Assembly (NCBI GenBank): GCA_015064415.1
Contig: SVSG01000001.1
Coordinates: forward strand, 254,344 to 318,343
Direction of reading: 5' to 3'
Source of the DNA: Oscillospiraceae bacterium
Lineage (GTDB): Bacteria > Bacillota > Clostridia > Oscillospirales > CAG-272
Length of the DNA: 64,000 nt
The position numbers were made by a program, and so were the translations under genes. The notes beneath the pieces were generated by a model. The model was given only the letters and a program-made list of their open reading frames with translations. It made no database searches and had not been told where the DNA came from. Each line of letters opens with the position of its first letter. Position 1 is the stretch's first letter. This document shows positions 46,170-54,890 of the stretch, piece by piece.

Positions 46170-48221
46170 TTATCTCTTTGCGGCGGCAACCTTTGCGGTG
46201 ATCTCGCGCGGTACCACCTCGTAGCCGGTGACGTTGAACTCGAAGGAGCCGAAGCCCTTGGTCATCGCACGCAGCGCGATCGGGTAATCCATAATTTCGG
46301 CCTTGGGTACAACGGCGTGCACCACGGTATAACCCTTGCGGCAGCCGGTGTGATCCATACCCATCACAGCACCGCGACGCTTGTTCAGATCGCCCATGAC
46401 AGAGCCGACCAATGCCTCGGGCACGGTGATGTCCAGATCGCCCACGGGCTCAAGCAGTACGGGAGCGCCCTCCTCCAGACACTTCTTGTACGCGATCTGC
46501 GCGGCAAGACGGAAGGAAAGCTCGTCAGAGTCAACGGCATGGTAAGAGCCGTCATACAGATCAGCGGCAAGCTGAACGAGCGGATAGCCGAGCGCGCCCT
46601 TGAGCATTGCATCCTGCAGACCCTTTTCCACAGCGGGGTTGAAGTTCTTCGGCACGGTACCGCCCACAACGGATACGGTGAAGGTCAGGCCCTCCTCCTC
46701 GCCGGGAGCGAAGCGGATCTTGACGTGACCGTACTGGCCGGAGCCGCCGGTCTGCTTCTTGTGCTTGCCTTCCACGTCCACGCGCTTGGTGATGCGCTCG
46801 CGGTAAGCGATCTTGGGCTCATCCAGCACGACCTTCACGCCGAAGCGGCTTTCCAGACGGGCAACCAGCACGGAAAGGTGAGTCTCGCCCATACCGGAGA
46901 TCAGGATCTGTGCGGTCTCCTTGTTGTTCTCATAGCGAAGGGTCTTATCCTCCTCCAGCATCTTGGCAATGCTGGGAGACATCTTGCTCTCGTCCTTAGC
47001 GGAAAGAGGCAGGATGGCCTTGGTCATATAAGGCGTGGGATAAGCGATCTTGCTGTATTCCACGTTGCCGCTAAGCGACAGCGTATCGTTGGTCTTGGTA
47101 TCGGCGAGCTTCGCGATCATCGCGATATCGCCGCAGGCAAGCTCCTCGACCTCGGTCTGGGCCTTGCCGTTCATCACGTAGAAGTGTGCCATCTTCTCGG
47201 CCGTGCCGGTGGTGGCGTTCTTCAGCACCATATCGCGCTTGAGCGTGCCGCTCATGACCTTGAAGAAGGACATCTGACCGACAAACGGGTCTGCCACGGT
47301 CTTGTATACAAAGATGGCGGGCTCGCCCTCGACGTCGATCTCGACCTCGTCTCCGTTCTCGTACTTCTCCACCTTGCGGGCGGTAAAGCGCGGGAAGGAC
47401 TCGGCAACGGCATCCATCATGGCGATCACGCCCCACATCTTGGTGGCGGAGCCGCAGTAAACGGGGGTAATGGAGCCGGCGATAATGCCCTCATGCAAAG
47501 CAAGCGTTGCTTCCTCACGGGTGATCTCCTCACCTGCGAAGTACTTTTCCATCAGCTCGTCGCTGGTGGCGGCAATGGCCTCATAGAAGGCGTCCTTGTA
47601 CTGGTTGACCATTTCCTTCATCTCGTCGGTGAACTCCACCTCGGAACGCTTGCCGCTCTCCTTGTCATAGGTATAGGCCTTGCTGGAAATCAGGTCGATC
47701 ATCGCGATCTCCTTCCCTACCTGGCAAGGAATGAACACGGGACAAAGGGTGTTGCCGAACTTATCGTGCAGCTCGTAGAAGGACTTGGCAAACTGATATT
47801 CGGGATCGTCGCACTTGTTGATGAAGAACACACGCGGTACGCCTGCGTCTACAGCGGCATTATAAGCAAGCTCGGTGCCGACCTCAACGCCGGCCTTGCC
47901 GTCCACCACGATCACGGCGTTGCCCGCGACGCGCAGTGCCTGCCCCACCTCACCCGCAAAGTCGGGATCGCCGGGGGTGTCGATGATATTGATCTTGGTA
48001 TCCTTCCATTCCACGTGCGCAAGAGAAGCGGAGATAGAAATGCCGCGCTTTTGCTCTTCGGGGTCAAAGTCACAAACGGTATTGCCGTCGGCGATCTTGC
48101 CGCGACGGTCGATCTTACCGGAAAGGTACAGCATTGCCTCAGCAAGAGAGGTCTTGCCGCATTCGCCGTGACCGAGAAGTGCTAAGTTGCGGATCTGTTT
48201 CGTGTTATAAAAGGTAGCCAT
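46170..48221 (-). CDS. Divergent EF-G-like GTPase (EF-G paralogue)
   Basis: 683 residues. Same five-domain layout as EF-G. The P-loop is LLGHGECGKTSLAEAML (residues 15-31), with Glu-Cys instead of the Asp-Ala of EF-G; switch I QKRGISISASL, switch II DTPGDPDFAGEVGQAL and base motif FINKCDDP. Domain IV keeps [14 protein letters not shown]. The substitutions, for example DPDF for HVDF in switch II, mark the EF-G-like clade found in many Clostridia alongside canonical fusA. The role is unclear: translation under stress or recycling is possible; it is not a Tet(M)-type gene by motif. Confidence 0.88.
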   Translation of the reverse strand: MATFYNTKQIRNLALLGHGECGKTSLAEAMLYLSGKIDRRGKIADGNTVCDFDPEEQKRGISISASLAHVEWKDTKINIIDTPGDPDFAGEVGQALRVAGNAVIVVDGKAGVEVGTELAYNAAVDAGVPRVFFINKCDDPEYQFAKSFYELHDKFGNTLCPVFIPCQVGKEIAMIDLISSKAYTYDKESGKRSEVEFTDEMKEMVNQYKDAFYEAIAATSDELMEKYFAGEEITREEATLALHEGIIAGSITPVYCGSATKMWGVIAMMDAVAESFPRFTARKVEKYENGDEVEIDVEGEPAIFVYKTVADPFVGQMSFFKVMSGTLKRDMVLKNATTGTAEKMAHFYVMNGKAQTEVEELACGDIAMIAKLADTKTNDTLSLSGNVEYSKIAYPTPYMTKAILPLSAKDESKMSPSIAKMLEEDKTLRYENNKETAQILISGMGETHLSVLVARLESRFGVKVVLDEPKIAYRERITKRVDVEGKHKKQTGGSGQYGHVKIRFAPGEEEGLTFTVSVVGGTVPKNFNPAVEKGLQDAMLKGALGYPLVQLAADLYDGSYHAVDSDELSFRLAAQIAYKKCLEEGAPVLLEPVGDLDITVPEALVGSVMGDLNKRRGAVMGMDHTGCRKGYTVVHAVVPKAEIMDYPIALRAMTKGFGSFEFNVTGYEVVPREITAKVAAAKR

Positions 48222-48291
48222 TGTTGTTTTCCTCCTTAGTTTCCCGCTTCGCGCGGGGGATGTGTATCCTCAAATTTGATACATTATCTTT

Positions 48292-48320
48292 ATTATAACG
48301 AAATTTTTACCGGTTTGCAA
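48292..48320 (-). promoter_or_regulatory. Sigma-A promoter of the EF-G paralogue
   Basis: Minus strand TTGCAA (48315-48320), 17-base spacer, TATAAT (48292-48297). A small hairpin CCCGC/GCGGG lies just before the ribosome binding site, at 48243-48257. Confidence 0.75.
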
Positions 48321-48397
48321 GAGGTTTTTTGCAAGTTTTTCACACCGCTTGTAGAAAATACGTTTTCGTTTTTGTAAACCTTGCACAATTTTGGCGC

Positions 48398-48434
48398 AAA
48401 AAAGCCGTTCTTCGGGCGAAGAACGGCTTTTTTA
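48398..48434 (-). terminator. Terminator of tatD
   Basis: Stem AAAAAGCCGTTCTTC / GAAGAACGGCTTTTT with GGGC loop, adjoining the stop at 48436. Confidence 0.92.
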
Positions 48435-48435
48435 C

Positions 48436-49233
48436 TTATATGCCAAACAGTTTGGCGGCGTTGGCGGCGGTCATTGCCACCACCTCGTCATAGGAGAGCC
48501 CCAGCACCTCGGCCACGGTCTCGGCGGTGTGGCGCATCAGCCCCGAATGGTTCATTTTCCCGCGATGAGGCACAGGCGCCAGATACGGGCAATCGGTCTC
48601 GATCAGGATGCGATCGAGGGGCACGGCCTCCAGCGCCTCGCGTACCTTGGGGGCGTTGGGATAGGTCACCACGCCCGAAAAGGAGATATACCATCCGCGG
48701 CGCACAAGGTCCTTTGCCATCTCTGCCGAACCGCTATAACAATGGAATACACCTTGTACCGACGGGTGACGGCAAACGGCATCAAAGCAGTCGCCGTGCG
48801 CTTCCCTGTCGTGGATGATGACGGGGATATCCAGCTCCTCGGCAAGCTTCAGCTGTTCCTCAAAAAAGGCCTGCTGATGCGGCTTGTTGGTGTCGGGATA
48901 GTGATAATCAAGGCCGATCTCGCCAAGGGCGACAATCTTACGCGCCTTGCGCGTCTCTTTGTTCCCTATCATCTCTCTCAATGCATCGATCACGGCGGGA
49001 ATATCATCGTAATCCTGCCCGTCCGAGGGGTGGATGCCGACGGCGGCGTACATGTTTTCAAAGCGCGCGGCGGTATCGATCACCATCTGAGAATTGGCAA
49101 GATCCGTACCAACGTTCACAATGGTGCCGACCTCACCCGCAAAAAGCTGTTCCAAAAGTGCATTGACGCCGCCCTCCACCTTTTTGAAGTGGCCGTCAAA
49201 GTAATGCGCGTGAGAATCAAATAATTTATGCAT
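48436..49233 (-). CDS. tatD: TatD family metal-dependent hydrolase (DNase)
   Basis: 265 residues. TIM-barrel metal hydrolase with 3'-5' exonuclease activity in characterised members. Motifs: LFDSHAHYF (metal His pair), AVGIHPSD, ALGEIGLDYHY (metal Glu), PVIIHDREAHGDCFD, VFHCYSGSAEMA and ILIETDCPYLAPVPHRG with the metal Asp. ATG 49233 lacks a clear Shine-Dalgarno; a repeat hairpin ends about 16 bases upstream. It lies downstream of metG, the order metG-tatD being common in Firmicutes. Confidence 0.94.
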   Translation of the reverse strand: MHKLFDSHAHYFDGHFKKVEGGVNALLEQLFAGEVGTIVNVGTDLANSQMVIDTAARFENMYAAVGIHPSDGQDYDDIPAVIDALREMIGNKETRKARKIVALGEIGLDYHYPDTNKPHQQAFFEEQLKLAEELDIPVIIHDREAHGDCFDAVCRHPSVQGVFHCYSGSAEMAKDLVRRGWYISFSGVVTYPNAPKVREALEAVPLDRILIETDCPYLAPVPHRGKMNHSGLMRHTAETVAEVLGLSYDEVVAMTAANAAKLFGI

Positions 49234-49248
49234 AGTATTGATGCGGGG

Positions 49249-49425
49249 GAAACTTTTACAAAAGCTTCCCCCGCACTCCTTTCAAAAATCCTTAAAAGTT
49301 TTTGACATTTATGACCGAAGAAAAATCGTGCAGAGCAAGGCGCACCGCAACCGATGCCCGAAGGCGATGTTGGTCATCGTCAAGGGCTGAGGCAAGGAGC
49401 AACGAAGCTATGTGCGATTTTTCAC
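49249..49425. repeat. Interspersed repeat, copy 1 (between tatD and metG)
   Basis: Starts with a hairpin with GGGGGAAACTTTT and AAAAGCTTCCCCC arms, then CTTTCAAAAATCC and a run-rich tail, then CAAGGAGCAACGAAGC. The same left hairpin and CTTCAAAAATC core recur at 61364-61530. Non-coding; resembles the short palindromic repeats scattered in many Clostridia genomes. Confidence 0.75.
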
Positions 49426-49428
49426 AGG

Positions 49429-51414
49429 TCAGCGTACGCGTTCTCCCAGAGGAGTTTCGGGATCCAGGAACACCACGCGGATCTCTTCCTCACCGCTCGC
49501 CAGGATCATGCCGTTGGACTCGATACCGCAAAGCGTGGCGGGCTTGAGGTTCGCGACCACGATGATCTTTTTGCCGATCAGCGCCTCGGGCTCGTAGAAT
49601 TTGGCAATACCGGACACCACCTGACGCTCCTCATAACCAAGGTCGATCTGCAGTTTCAGGAGCTTCTTTGCCTTCGGCACTTTCTCGCAGGCAACGATCT
49701 TTGCGGTGCGCAGCTCCACGCCCATAAAGTCCTCAATGCCGATGAGCGCACAGCCCTCCGGCTTTTCCGGCTTCTCGGCGGCCTTCGCGGCCTTGGCGGC
49801 GGCCTCCTCGCGTTGCTTGATGATCTCGTCGATCACCTTTTCGTCGATACGGGCAAACAGCATAGCGGCCTCTCCCAAGGGCTTGTTCACCTCCAGCACG
49901 CCAAAGCGCTCGATATCCGCGAACTCGCACTTGTCGGTGTTCAGCTGTGCAAAGATGCTGTCAGCCGTTGCGGGAATGATGGCGCGCAGCAGCACGGCGG
50001 CGGTACGGATGCTTTCCAGCAGGTTGTAAAGCACGGTGCCAAGCCGCGGCTTGTTCGCCTCGTCCTTGGCAAGCGCCCAAGGCGTGGTCTCGTCGATATA
50101 CTTGTTGGCGCGGCGCAGCATGTTGAACACGGCCTCCAGTGCATCCGCCACGTGGAAGGTGTCCATATTCTTCTCAAACGCGACCTTTGCCTCGGCCACG
50201 GCGGCCTTCAGCTCGGCGTCGGTTCCCTCCTCGCCCACGGGCGCGGGGATAATGCCGTCAAAATACTTCTTGGTCATCGCGTGCGTGCGGCTCACCAGGT
50301 TACCAAGGTTGTTGGCAAGATCCATGTTATAGCGCAGCAGCACGTTGGTGTAGGAGATGCGACCGTCCTGATCGTAGGGCATCTCGGAAAGCGCAAAGTA
50401 ACGCACACCGTCCACGCCGAAGGTCTCGGCCAGCTCGTCGGCGTAGATCACGTTGCCGCGGGACTTGGACATTTTCACGTCCTCACCCGTGGGCTTTTGT
50501 CCCTTCTCCTCTGCGGCGTTGAACCAAGGGTGGCCGAACACCTTCGCGGGAAGCGGGATATCAAGCGCCATCAGGAAAATCGGCCAGTAGATGGTATGGA
50601 AGCGCAGAATATCCTTGCCGATCACGTGCACGTCGCAGGGCCAGTACCGGCGGAACTTTTCGCTTTGCTCCTCAAAGGACTTGTCGGGATCGTAACCGAT
50701 GGCGGTGATATAGTTTGCCAGTGCGTCCAGCCACACGTACATGACGTGCTTTTGGTCAAAGTCCACGGGCACACCCCAGCTGAAGGAGGTGCGGGACACG
50801 CAAAGATCCTGCAAGCCACCCTCCACGCGCAGGAAATTGTTGACCATTTCCTTCTTGCGGGACTCGGGCTGAATGAATTCGGGATTGGCATCGATGTGGG
50901 CAAGAAGCTTGTCCACGTACTTGCTCATCTTGAAGAAATACGCCTCCTCGCGCGCCTGCTGCACGGGGCGGCCGCAGTCGGGGCACTTGCCCTCCACCAC
51001 CTGCGTTTCGGTGAAGAAGGACTCGCAAGGGGTGCAGTACCAGCCCTCGTAATACCCCTTATAGATATCGCCCTGCTTATAAAAACGGTTGAAGATCTTG
51101 CGCACGGCCTCGACGTGGTCCTCGTCGGTGGTGCGGATAAAGCGGTCGTAGGTGGTGTTCATCTTATCCCACACACCCTTGATCTCGCCTGCCACGCCGT
51201 CCACGTAAAGCTTGGGCGTGATGCCTGCCTCCTTGGCAAGGTTTTCGATCTTCTGACCGTGCTCGTCCGTGCCGGTGCAGAAGAAAACGTCATAGCCGCG
51301 CAGTCTTTTATAGCGCGCCACGGCATCCGCCATGATCACCTCGTAGGTGTTGCCGAAATGCGGCTTGCGGGAAGCGTACGCGATCGCAGTTGTCAGATAA
51401 TATTTTTCACTCAT
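49429..51414 (-). CDS. metG: Methionyl-tRNA synthetase
   Basis: 661 residues. Class I synthetase that charges tRNA-Met. HIGH-type motif is PHFGN (YASRKPHFGNTYE), a zinc-knuckle region has WYCTPCESFF and CPDCGRP, KMSKS is EDVKMSKSRGN, and the anticodon-binding helices follow. The C-terminal 100 residues form the EMAP/Arc1p-like tRNA-binding domain (FMGVELRTAKIVACEKVPKA), typical of the homodimeric form. ATG overlaps the upstream gene stop (ATGA at 51411-51414). Confidence 0.97.
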   Translation of the reverse strand: MSEKYYLTTAIAYASRKPHFGNTYEVIMADAVARYKRLRGYDVFFCTGTDEHGQKIENLAKEAGITPKLYVDGVAGEIKGVWDKMNTTYDRFIRTTDEDHVEAVRKIFNRFYKQGDIYKGYYEGWYCTPCESFFTETQVVEGKCPDCGRPVQQAREEAYFFKMSKYVDKLLAHIDANPEFIQPESRKKEMVNNFLRVEGGLQDLCVSRTSFSWGVPVDFDQKHVMYVWLDALANYITAIGYDPDKSFEEQSEKFRRYWPCDVHVIGKDILRFHTIYWPIFLMALDIPLPAKVFGHPWFNAAEEKGQKPTGEDVKMSKSRGNVIYADELAETFGVDGVRYFALSEMPYDQDGRISYTNVLLRYNMDLANNLGNLVSRTHAMTKKYFDGIIPAPVGEEGTDAELKAAVAEAKVAFEKNMDTFHVADALEAVFNMLRRANKYIDETTPWALAKDEANKPRLGTVLYNLLESIRTAAVLLRAIIPATADSIFAQLNTDKCEFADIERFGVLEVNKPLGEAAMLFARIDEKVIDEIIKQREEAAAKAAKAAEKPEKPEGCALIGIEDFMGVELRTAKIVACEKVPKAKKLLKLQIDLGYEERQVVSGIAKFYEPEALIGKKIIVVANLKPATLCGIESNGMILASGEEEIRVVFLDPETPLGERVR

Positions 51415-52091
51415 TGTAATTCTCCCTTCGGATCATCCATCATGATCATCGTCAATTCAAAATATGCCACCGTGGTGTGATGGGCGTAATACAAAAGCCA
51501 CAGCACCCCCACCGTAAAGAGCGACAGCACAAGATGCCAAAGCACCAGAAGCCAGAAGCGGAAGGCCGCGCCCGTATAGCGCGCGCCGCGGCGGAACGCC
51601 AGCGCCAGAGCGCCGCCAAGCGAGATCCGCCCATTCCCTGCCGCCAGTGCCACGGCACCAAGCACGGGGGGAAACAAAAACGAGCAAAGCCACAGCACGC
51701 CGATCCCGATGCCGCGCAAAAGACGGCGGGGGGAGGCGAGATAATAAAATGTCTCGTTCAAGGTGGGGGAGTCCCCCATCGCAACCATGCCCGCCATGCG
51801 GATCCTGCCCGCAAGCACGGGGATCACAAGCAGTACAAGGCCCACACAAAGAAACGTATAATACAAGCACGCCAACACGATATCCGGCAATGCGGTAAAG
51901 CCAAGCAGCACCGCCAGAAACACGTCCGCGAACAGATACACGGCAAAGGCGATCAACAGCGCCATCAAAAGCGCCAGCGTCAGCGAAAGCAAGCCCTGCC
52001 CCCGCCCCAGCTTTTTCGTGGCCGCCTGCATTGCGGTGCGCGCGGGGGACGGCGCACGGGACACAACGGGAATTTCATAGCTTTCTTGCAC
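51411..52091 (-). CDS. Hypothetical membrane protein co-transcribed with metG
   Basis: 226 residues from GTG 52091, because AAAGGAGGG ends 7 bases before it; an ATG at 52115 would put that site inside the coding sequence. About five hydrophobic segments (near 40-65, 70-100, 130-155, 185-215), a short charged N-terminus and small polar loops such as MGDSPTLNETFYYL. No family recognised; a DUF975-like or similar integral membrane protein is possible. Its stop overlaps metG, so the two genes are coupled. Confidence 0.7.
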   Translation of the reverse strand: MQESYEIPVVSRAPSPARTAMQAATKKLGRGQGLLSLTLALLMALLIAFAVYLFADVFLAVLLGFTALPDIVLACLYYTFLCVGLVLLVIPVLAGRIRMAGMVAMGDSPTLNETFYYLASPRRLLRGIGIGVLWLCSFLFPPVLGAVALAAGNGRISLGGALALAFRRGARYTGAAFRFWLLVLWHLVLSLFTVGVLWLLYYAHHTTVAYFELTMIMMDDPKGELQ

Positions 52092-52123
52092 AGCAACGCC
52101 CTCCTTTTCAAACACATATTATT

Positions 52124-52152
52124 ATTTTAACATAATTTCCATGATTTTACAA
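52124..52152 (-). promoter_or_regulatory. Sigma-A promoter of the membrane protein-metG operon
   Basis: Minus strand TTGTAA (52147-52152), 17-base spacer ending TGT, TAAAAT (52124-52129). Confidence 0.75.
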
Positions 52153-52161
52153 GGGCCGTTT

Positions 52162-52193
52162 GTAAAAAAGAGAAGAAATCTTCTCTTTTTTAC
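52162..52193. terminator. Palindromic hairpin between divergent promoters
   Basis: 15-bp stem GTAAAAAAGAGAAGA / TCTTCTCTTTTTTAC. Terminator-like on both strands although no gene ends here; it may insulate the metG and MFS promoters. Confidence 0.55.
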
Positions 52194-52212
52194 CCCCATT
52201 CCCCGAAAGCCC

Positions 52213-52241
52213 TTGACAGTCGCGACAAAATATGTTAAAAT
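52213..52241 (+). promoter_or_regulatory. Sigma-A promoter of the MFS transporter pair
   Basis: TTGACA (52213-52218), 17-base spacer ending TGT, TAAAAT (52236-52241). Confidence 0.85.
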
Positions 52242-52272
52242 GCGTTTCGATTTCCCCCTTCAGAATATCAAA

Positions 52273-52305
52273 CGAGGCGCGCCGAAAGCGCCTCGACAAG
52301 CGAGG
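52273..52305 (+). promoter_or_regulatory. Leader with two mutually exclusive hairpins over the ribosome binding site
   Basis: Segment 1 CGAGGCGC (52273-52280) pairs with segment 2 GCGCCTCG (52288-52295). The CCTCG half of segment 2 can instead pair with segment 3 CGAGG (52301-52305), which is the Shine-Dalgarno of the first MFS gene. This is the layout of a translational switch; ligand or protein trigger unknown. Confidence 0.5.
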
Positions 52306-52311
52306 TATTTC

Positions 52312-53550
52312 ATGAAAAAAACACTTTCCACCAGGCAAATGGCGTGGCTGCTTGCGCTGATCTACTTTTCCAGCTATGTCACGCGCATCAATTTTGCCGC
52401 CATCATTCAGGAGGTCATCACCGCCACGGGCTTTGCCAAATCCTCCCTCTCCGTCATCCTTGTGTGCCTGTCCATTACCTACGGCGCGGGCCAGATCGTC
52501 AACGGCTTCATCGGAGATAAGGTCAAGCCGCAGTATATGATCCTTTGCGGCATCACCCTCTCCTCCCTTGTCAACTTTATCTTCCCGTTCTGCTCCGCCT
52601 CTATCCCCGCCATGTGCGTGCTCTGGGCAATCAACGGCTTTTCCCAAGCTATGATGTGGCCCCCCATCGTGCAGATCCTGGTGCGCACCACCAGCGGCAC
52701 CGCCTATAACGATGCGATGGTGGTGGTCTCCTGCGGCTCCTCCGTGGGTACGATCCTTGTGTACCTGAGCGCACCGCTTTTGATCAAGGCCTTCGGTTGG
52801 CAGGGCGTATTCTTCGTCTGCTCCGCGATCGGCGTGCTTGCCGCACTGCTCTTTTTCTGGCTGCAACGTTACATCTACCTCCCCCCCATCGAAAAGGAGC
52901 AAGCCGCTCCCGAGCTCAAGAAAAAGCCCGCCTTCCGCTTCCCCCACGCGGCACTGCTTCCCATTCTCTTTATCGGTCTTGGCATCATCCTGCAGGGCAT
53001 GCTGCGCGACGGCATCAGCACCTGGATGCCCTCCTATCTTGTGGACGTGTTCGGCTTTGAAAACGGAAATTCGATCCTGACCACCGTTCTGCTTGCCGTT
53101 TTCTCGATGATCAGCTTTTATCTGGTCTCCTTTATCTATCACCGTTTCTTCCAAAACGAGGTCGTATGCGCCGTCTGGATCTACGGCGTGGCGGTCCTTT
53201 GCGCCGCTGTCCTTTTTTTCTTCCACGATACCAATGCGGTGCTTTCCATCGTTCTTCTGATGCTGCTGACTGCCTGCGCGCACGGTGTCAACCTGATGCT
53301 GATCTCGCACGTGCCGAAGCGCTTCCGCCGCTACGGCAACATCTCCACCATCTCCGGCTGTGTCAATGCCTGCACCTACGTGGGCGCGGCCATTTCCACC
53401 TACGGCATTGCCCTTCTGGTGGAAAATATCGGCTGGCAGTGGACCATTGCCACCTGGATCCTGATCTCCGTGCTGGGGCTTCTTGCCTGCCTTGTGGCCA
53501 CCCGCCCGTGGCGCCGCTTCTTCGACGCCCTCACCGACAAGGAGGCATAA
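52312..53550 (+). CDS. MFS transporter, OPA (organophosphate/phosphate antiporter)-like, first copy
   Basis: 412 residues from ATG 52312 (GAGG 8 bases upstream). Twelve membrane segments. Features of the OPA group: helix 1 YFSSYVTRINFAAI, the helix 2-3 loop GDKVKPQYMILCG, and NGFSQAMMWPPIVQI at the GlpT NGWFQGMGWPP position, plus ISTWMPSYLVDVF in the second half. GlpT/UhpT import phosphorylated sugars by exchange with phosphate; here the substrate is not known. Followed 1 base later by a paralogue; the ribosome binding site of the paralogue lies in its last codons. Confidence 0.85.
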   Translation: MKKTLSTRQMAWLLALIYFSSYVTRINFAAIIQEVITATGFAKSSLSVILVCLSITYGAGQIVNGFIGDKVKPQYMILCGITLSSLVNFIFPFCSASIPAMCVLWAINGFSQAMMWPPIVQILVRTTSGTAYNDAMVVVSCGSSVGTILVYLSAPLLIKAFGWQGVFFVCSAIGVLAALLFFWLQRYIYLPPIEKEQAAPELKKKPAFRFPHAALLPILFIGLGIILQGMLRDGISTWMPSYLVDVFGFENGNSILTTVLLAVFSMISFYLVSFIYHRFFQNEVVCAVWIYGVAVLCAAVLFFFHDTNAVLSIVLLMLLTACAHGVNLMLISHVPKRFRRYGNISTISGCVNACTYVGAAISTYGIALLVENIGWQWTIATWILISVLGLLACLVATRPWRRFFDALTDKEA

Positions 53551-53551
53551 C

Positions 53552-54802
53552 ATGACACTTTCCCGCAAGCCCCCGCTTTCCCCGCGGGCTCTTACCTACC
53601 TGCTGACGCTGGTCTACTTCTCCGGCTATCTGACGCGCGTGAACTTCGCCTCCATCATCCAGGAGGTCGTGACAGACACGGGCTTTTCCAAATCCGCCCT
53701 TTCCGTCATCCCCGTGTGTCTGTTCATCACCTACGCGGTGGGGCAGATCGTCAACGGGCGCCTCGGGGACAAATTGGATCCCCGCACGCTGATTTTCTGT
53801 GGCCTTGCCGTCTCCTCCATCATCAATCTGATCTTCCCCTTCTGTTCCGCTTCCCTTACCGCCATGCGCGTGCTCTGGGCCGTCAACGGCTTTGTGCAGG
53901 CCATGCTCTGGCCCCCCATCATCCGCATCATGGTGCGCTCGATGAGCGAGCAGGAATATACCTCCAACGTGGTACTGCTCACTATGGGCTCGACCGCGGC
54001 CAAGGTGCTGATCTTTTTGCTCGCCCCCGTTGTGATCGCGCTTGGCGGCTGGCGCACCGTGTTTTACATCTGCGCGGGCTTCGGCATCGCGGTCTCCGCA
54101 CTCTTTTTCCTGTATCGCGCACGCATCGTGATGGAAGAGCCGCTTGTAAGCACCGCTCCCTCAAGCGAGGAAAAGCATCCCCTGCCCCGCGCCGTGTGGA
54201 TGCCGCTGATCTTTATCTTTCTTGCCATCATCCTGCACGGCGCATTGCGCGACGGGCTTGACACCTGGATGCCCTCCTATCTTGTGGAGGTCTTCCGTTT
54301 CGGCAACAGCGAGGCCATCCTTTCCCGCGTGCTGCTTTCCCTTTTCATGCTGGTCTCGATCCTCGCCTCCAAGTGGCTCTACCGCCGCTTCTTCAAAAAC
54401 GAGGTCGCCTGCTGTGTGACGCTGTTTGCCGTCTCCACGCTGGGCGCGCTGTTGCTCTTCTTCTTCTTTGACAGCTCCGCTTGGCTGGTCATACCGCTGA
54501 TGATGCTGGTCTCCGGCATTCAGGGAGGCATCAATCTGATGCTGATCTCCTACGTGCCCAAGCGTTTCCGTGCTTACGGCGGCATCTCCACCATCACGGG
54601 GCTTCTGGACGCCTTCGCCTACGTGGGTTCCGCGATCTCCACCTACGGTGTGGCGGCCCTTGCGGAAAACCGCGGGTGGGAGTTTACCACGGGCTCGTGG
54701 CTCTTGACCTCCGCGCTCGGCACGCTGTGCGTGGTGATCGCCATGCAGCCCTGGAAGCGTTTTTTCACCCTCTCCCCTAAGCAAGCGGACACCGAACGTT
54801 GA
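53552..54802 (+). CDS. MFS transporter, OPA-like, second copy (tandem paralogue)
   Basis: 416 residues. Helix-by-helix match with the preceding gene: YFSGYLTRVNFASIIQEVVT, GDKLDPRTLIFCG, NGFVQAMLWPPIIRIMVR, GLDTWMPSYLVEVF, LMLISYVPKRFRAYGGISTI. More than half of the residues look identical by eye. The central loop (EEPLVSTAPSSEEKHPLPRA) and C-terminus differ most. AAGGAGG sits 6-7 bases before ATG 53552, inside the end of copy 1. The pair may act on related substrates or as a heteromer; both are inference. Confidence 0.85.
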   Translation: MTLSRKPPLSPRALTYLLTLVYFSGYLTRVNFASIIQEVVTDTGFSKSALSVIPVCLFITYAVGQIVNGRLGDKLDPRTLIFCGLAVSSIINLIFPFCSASLTAMRVLWAVNGFVQAMLWPPIIRIMVRSMSEQEYTSNVVLLTMGSTAAKVLIFLLAPVVIALGGWRTVFYICAGFGIAVSALFFLYRARIVMEEPLVSTAPSSEEKHPLPRAVWMPLIFIFLAIILHGALRDGLDTWMPSYLVEVFRFGNSEAILSRVLLSLFMLVSILASKWLYRRFFKNEVACCVTLFAVSTLGALLLFFFFDSSAWLVIPLMMLVSGIQGGINLMLISYVPKRFRAYGGISTITGLLDAFAYVGSAISTYGVAALAENRGWEFTTGSWLLTSALGTLCVVIAMQPWKRFFTLSPKQADTER

Positions 54803-54829
54803 TTTTTTCACGAAAAAGCAAAAAATCAC

Positions 54830-54858
54830 TTGTTATTTTCATTTTTTCATGCTATAAT
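54830..54858 (+). promoter_or_regulatory. Sigma-A promoter of the small membrane protein gene
   Basis: TTGTTA (54830-54835), 17-base spacer ending TGC, TATAAT (54853-54858). Confidence 0.75.
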
Positions 54859-54890
54859 AAAATATCACTTGTAATAGGAGGCGCTTACTT

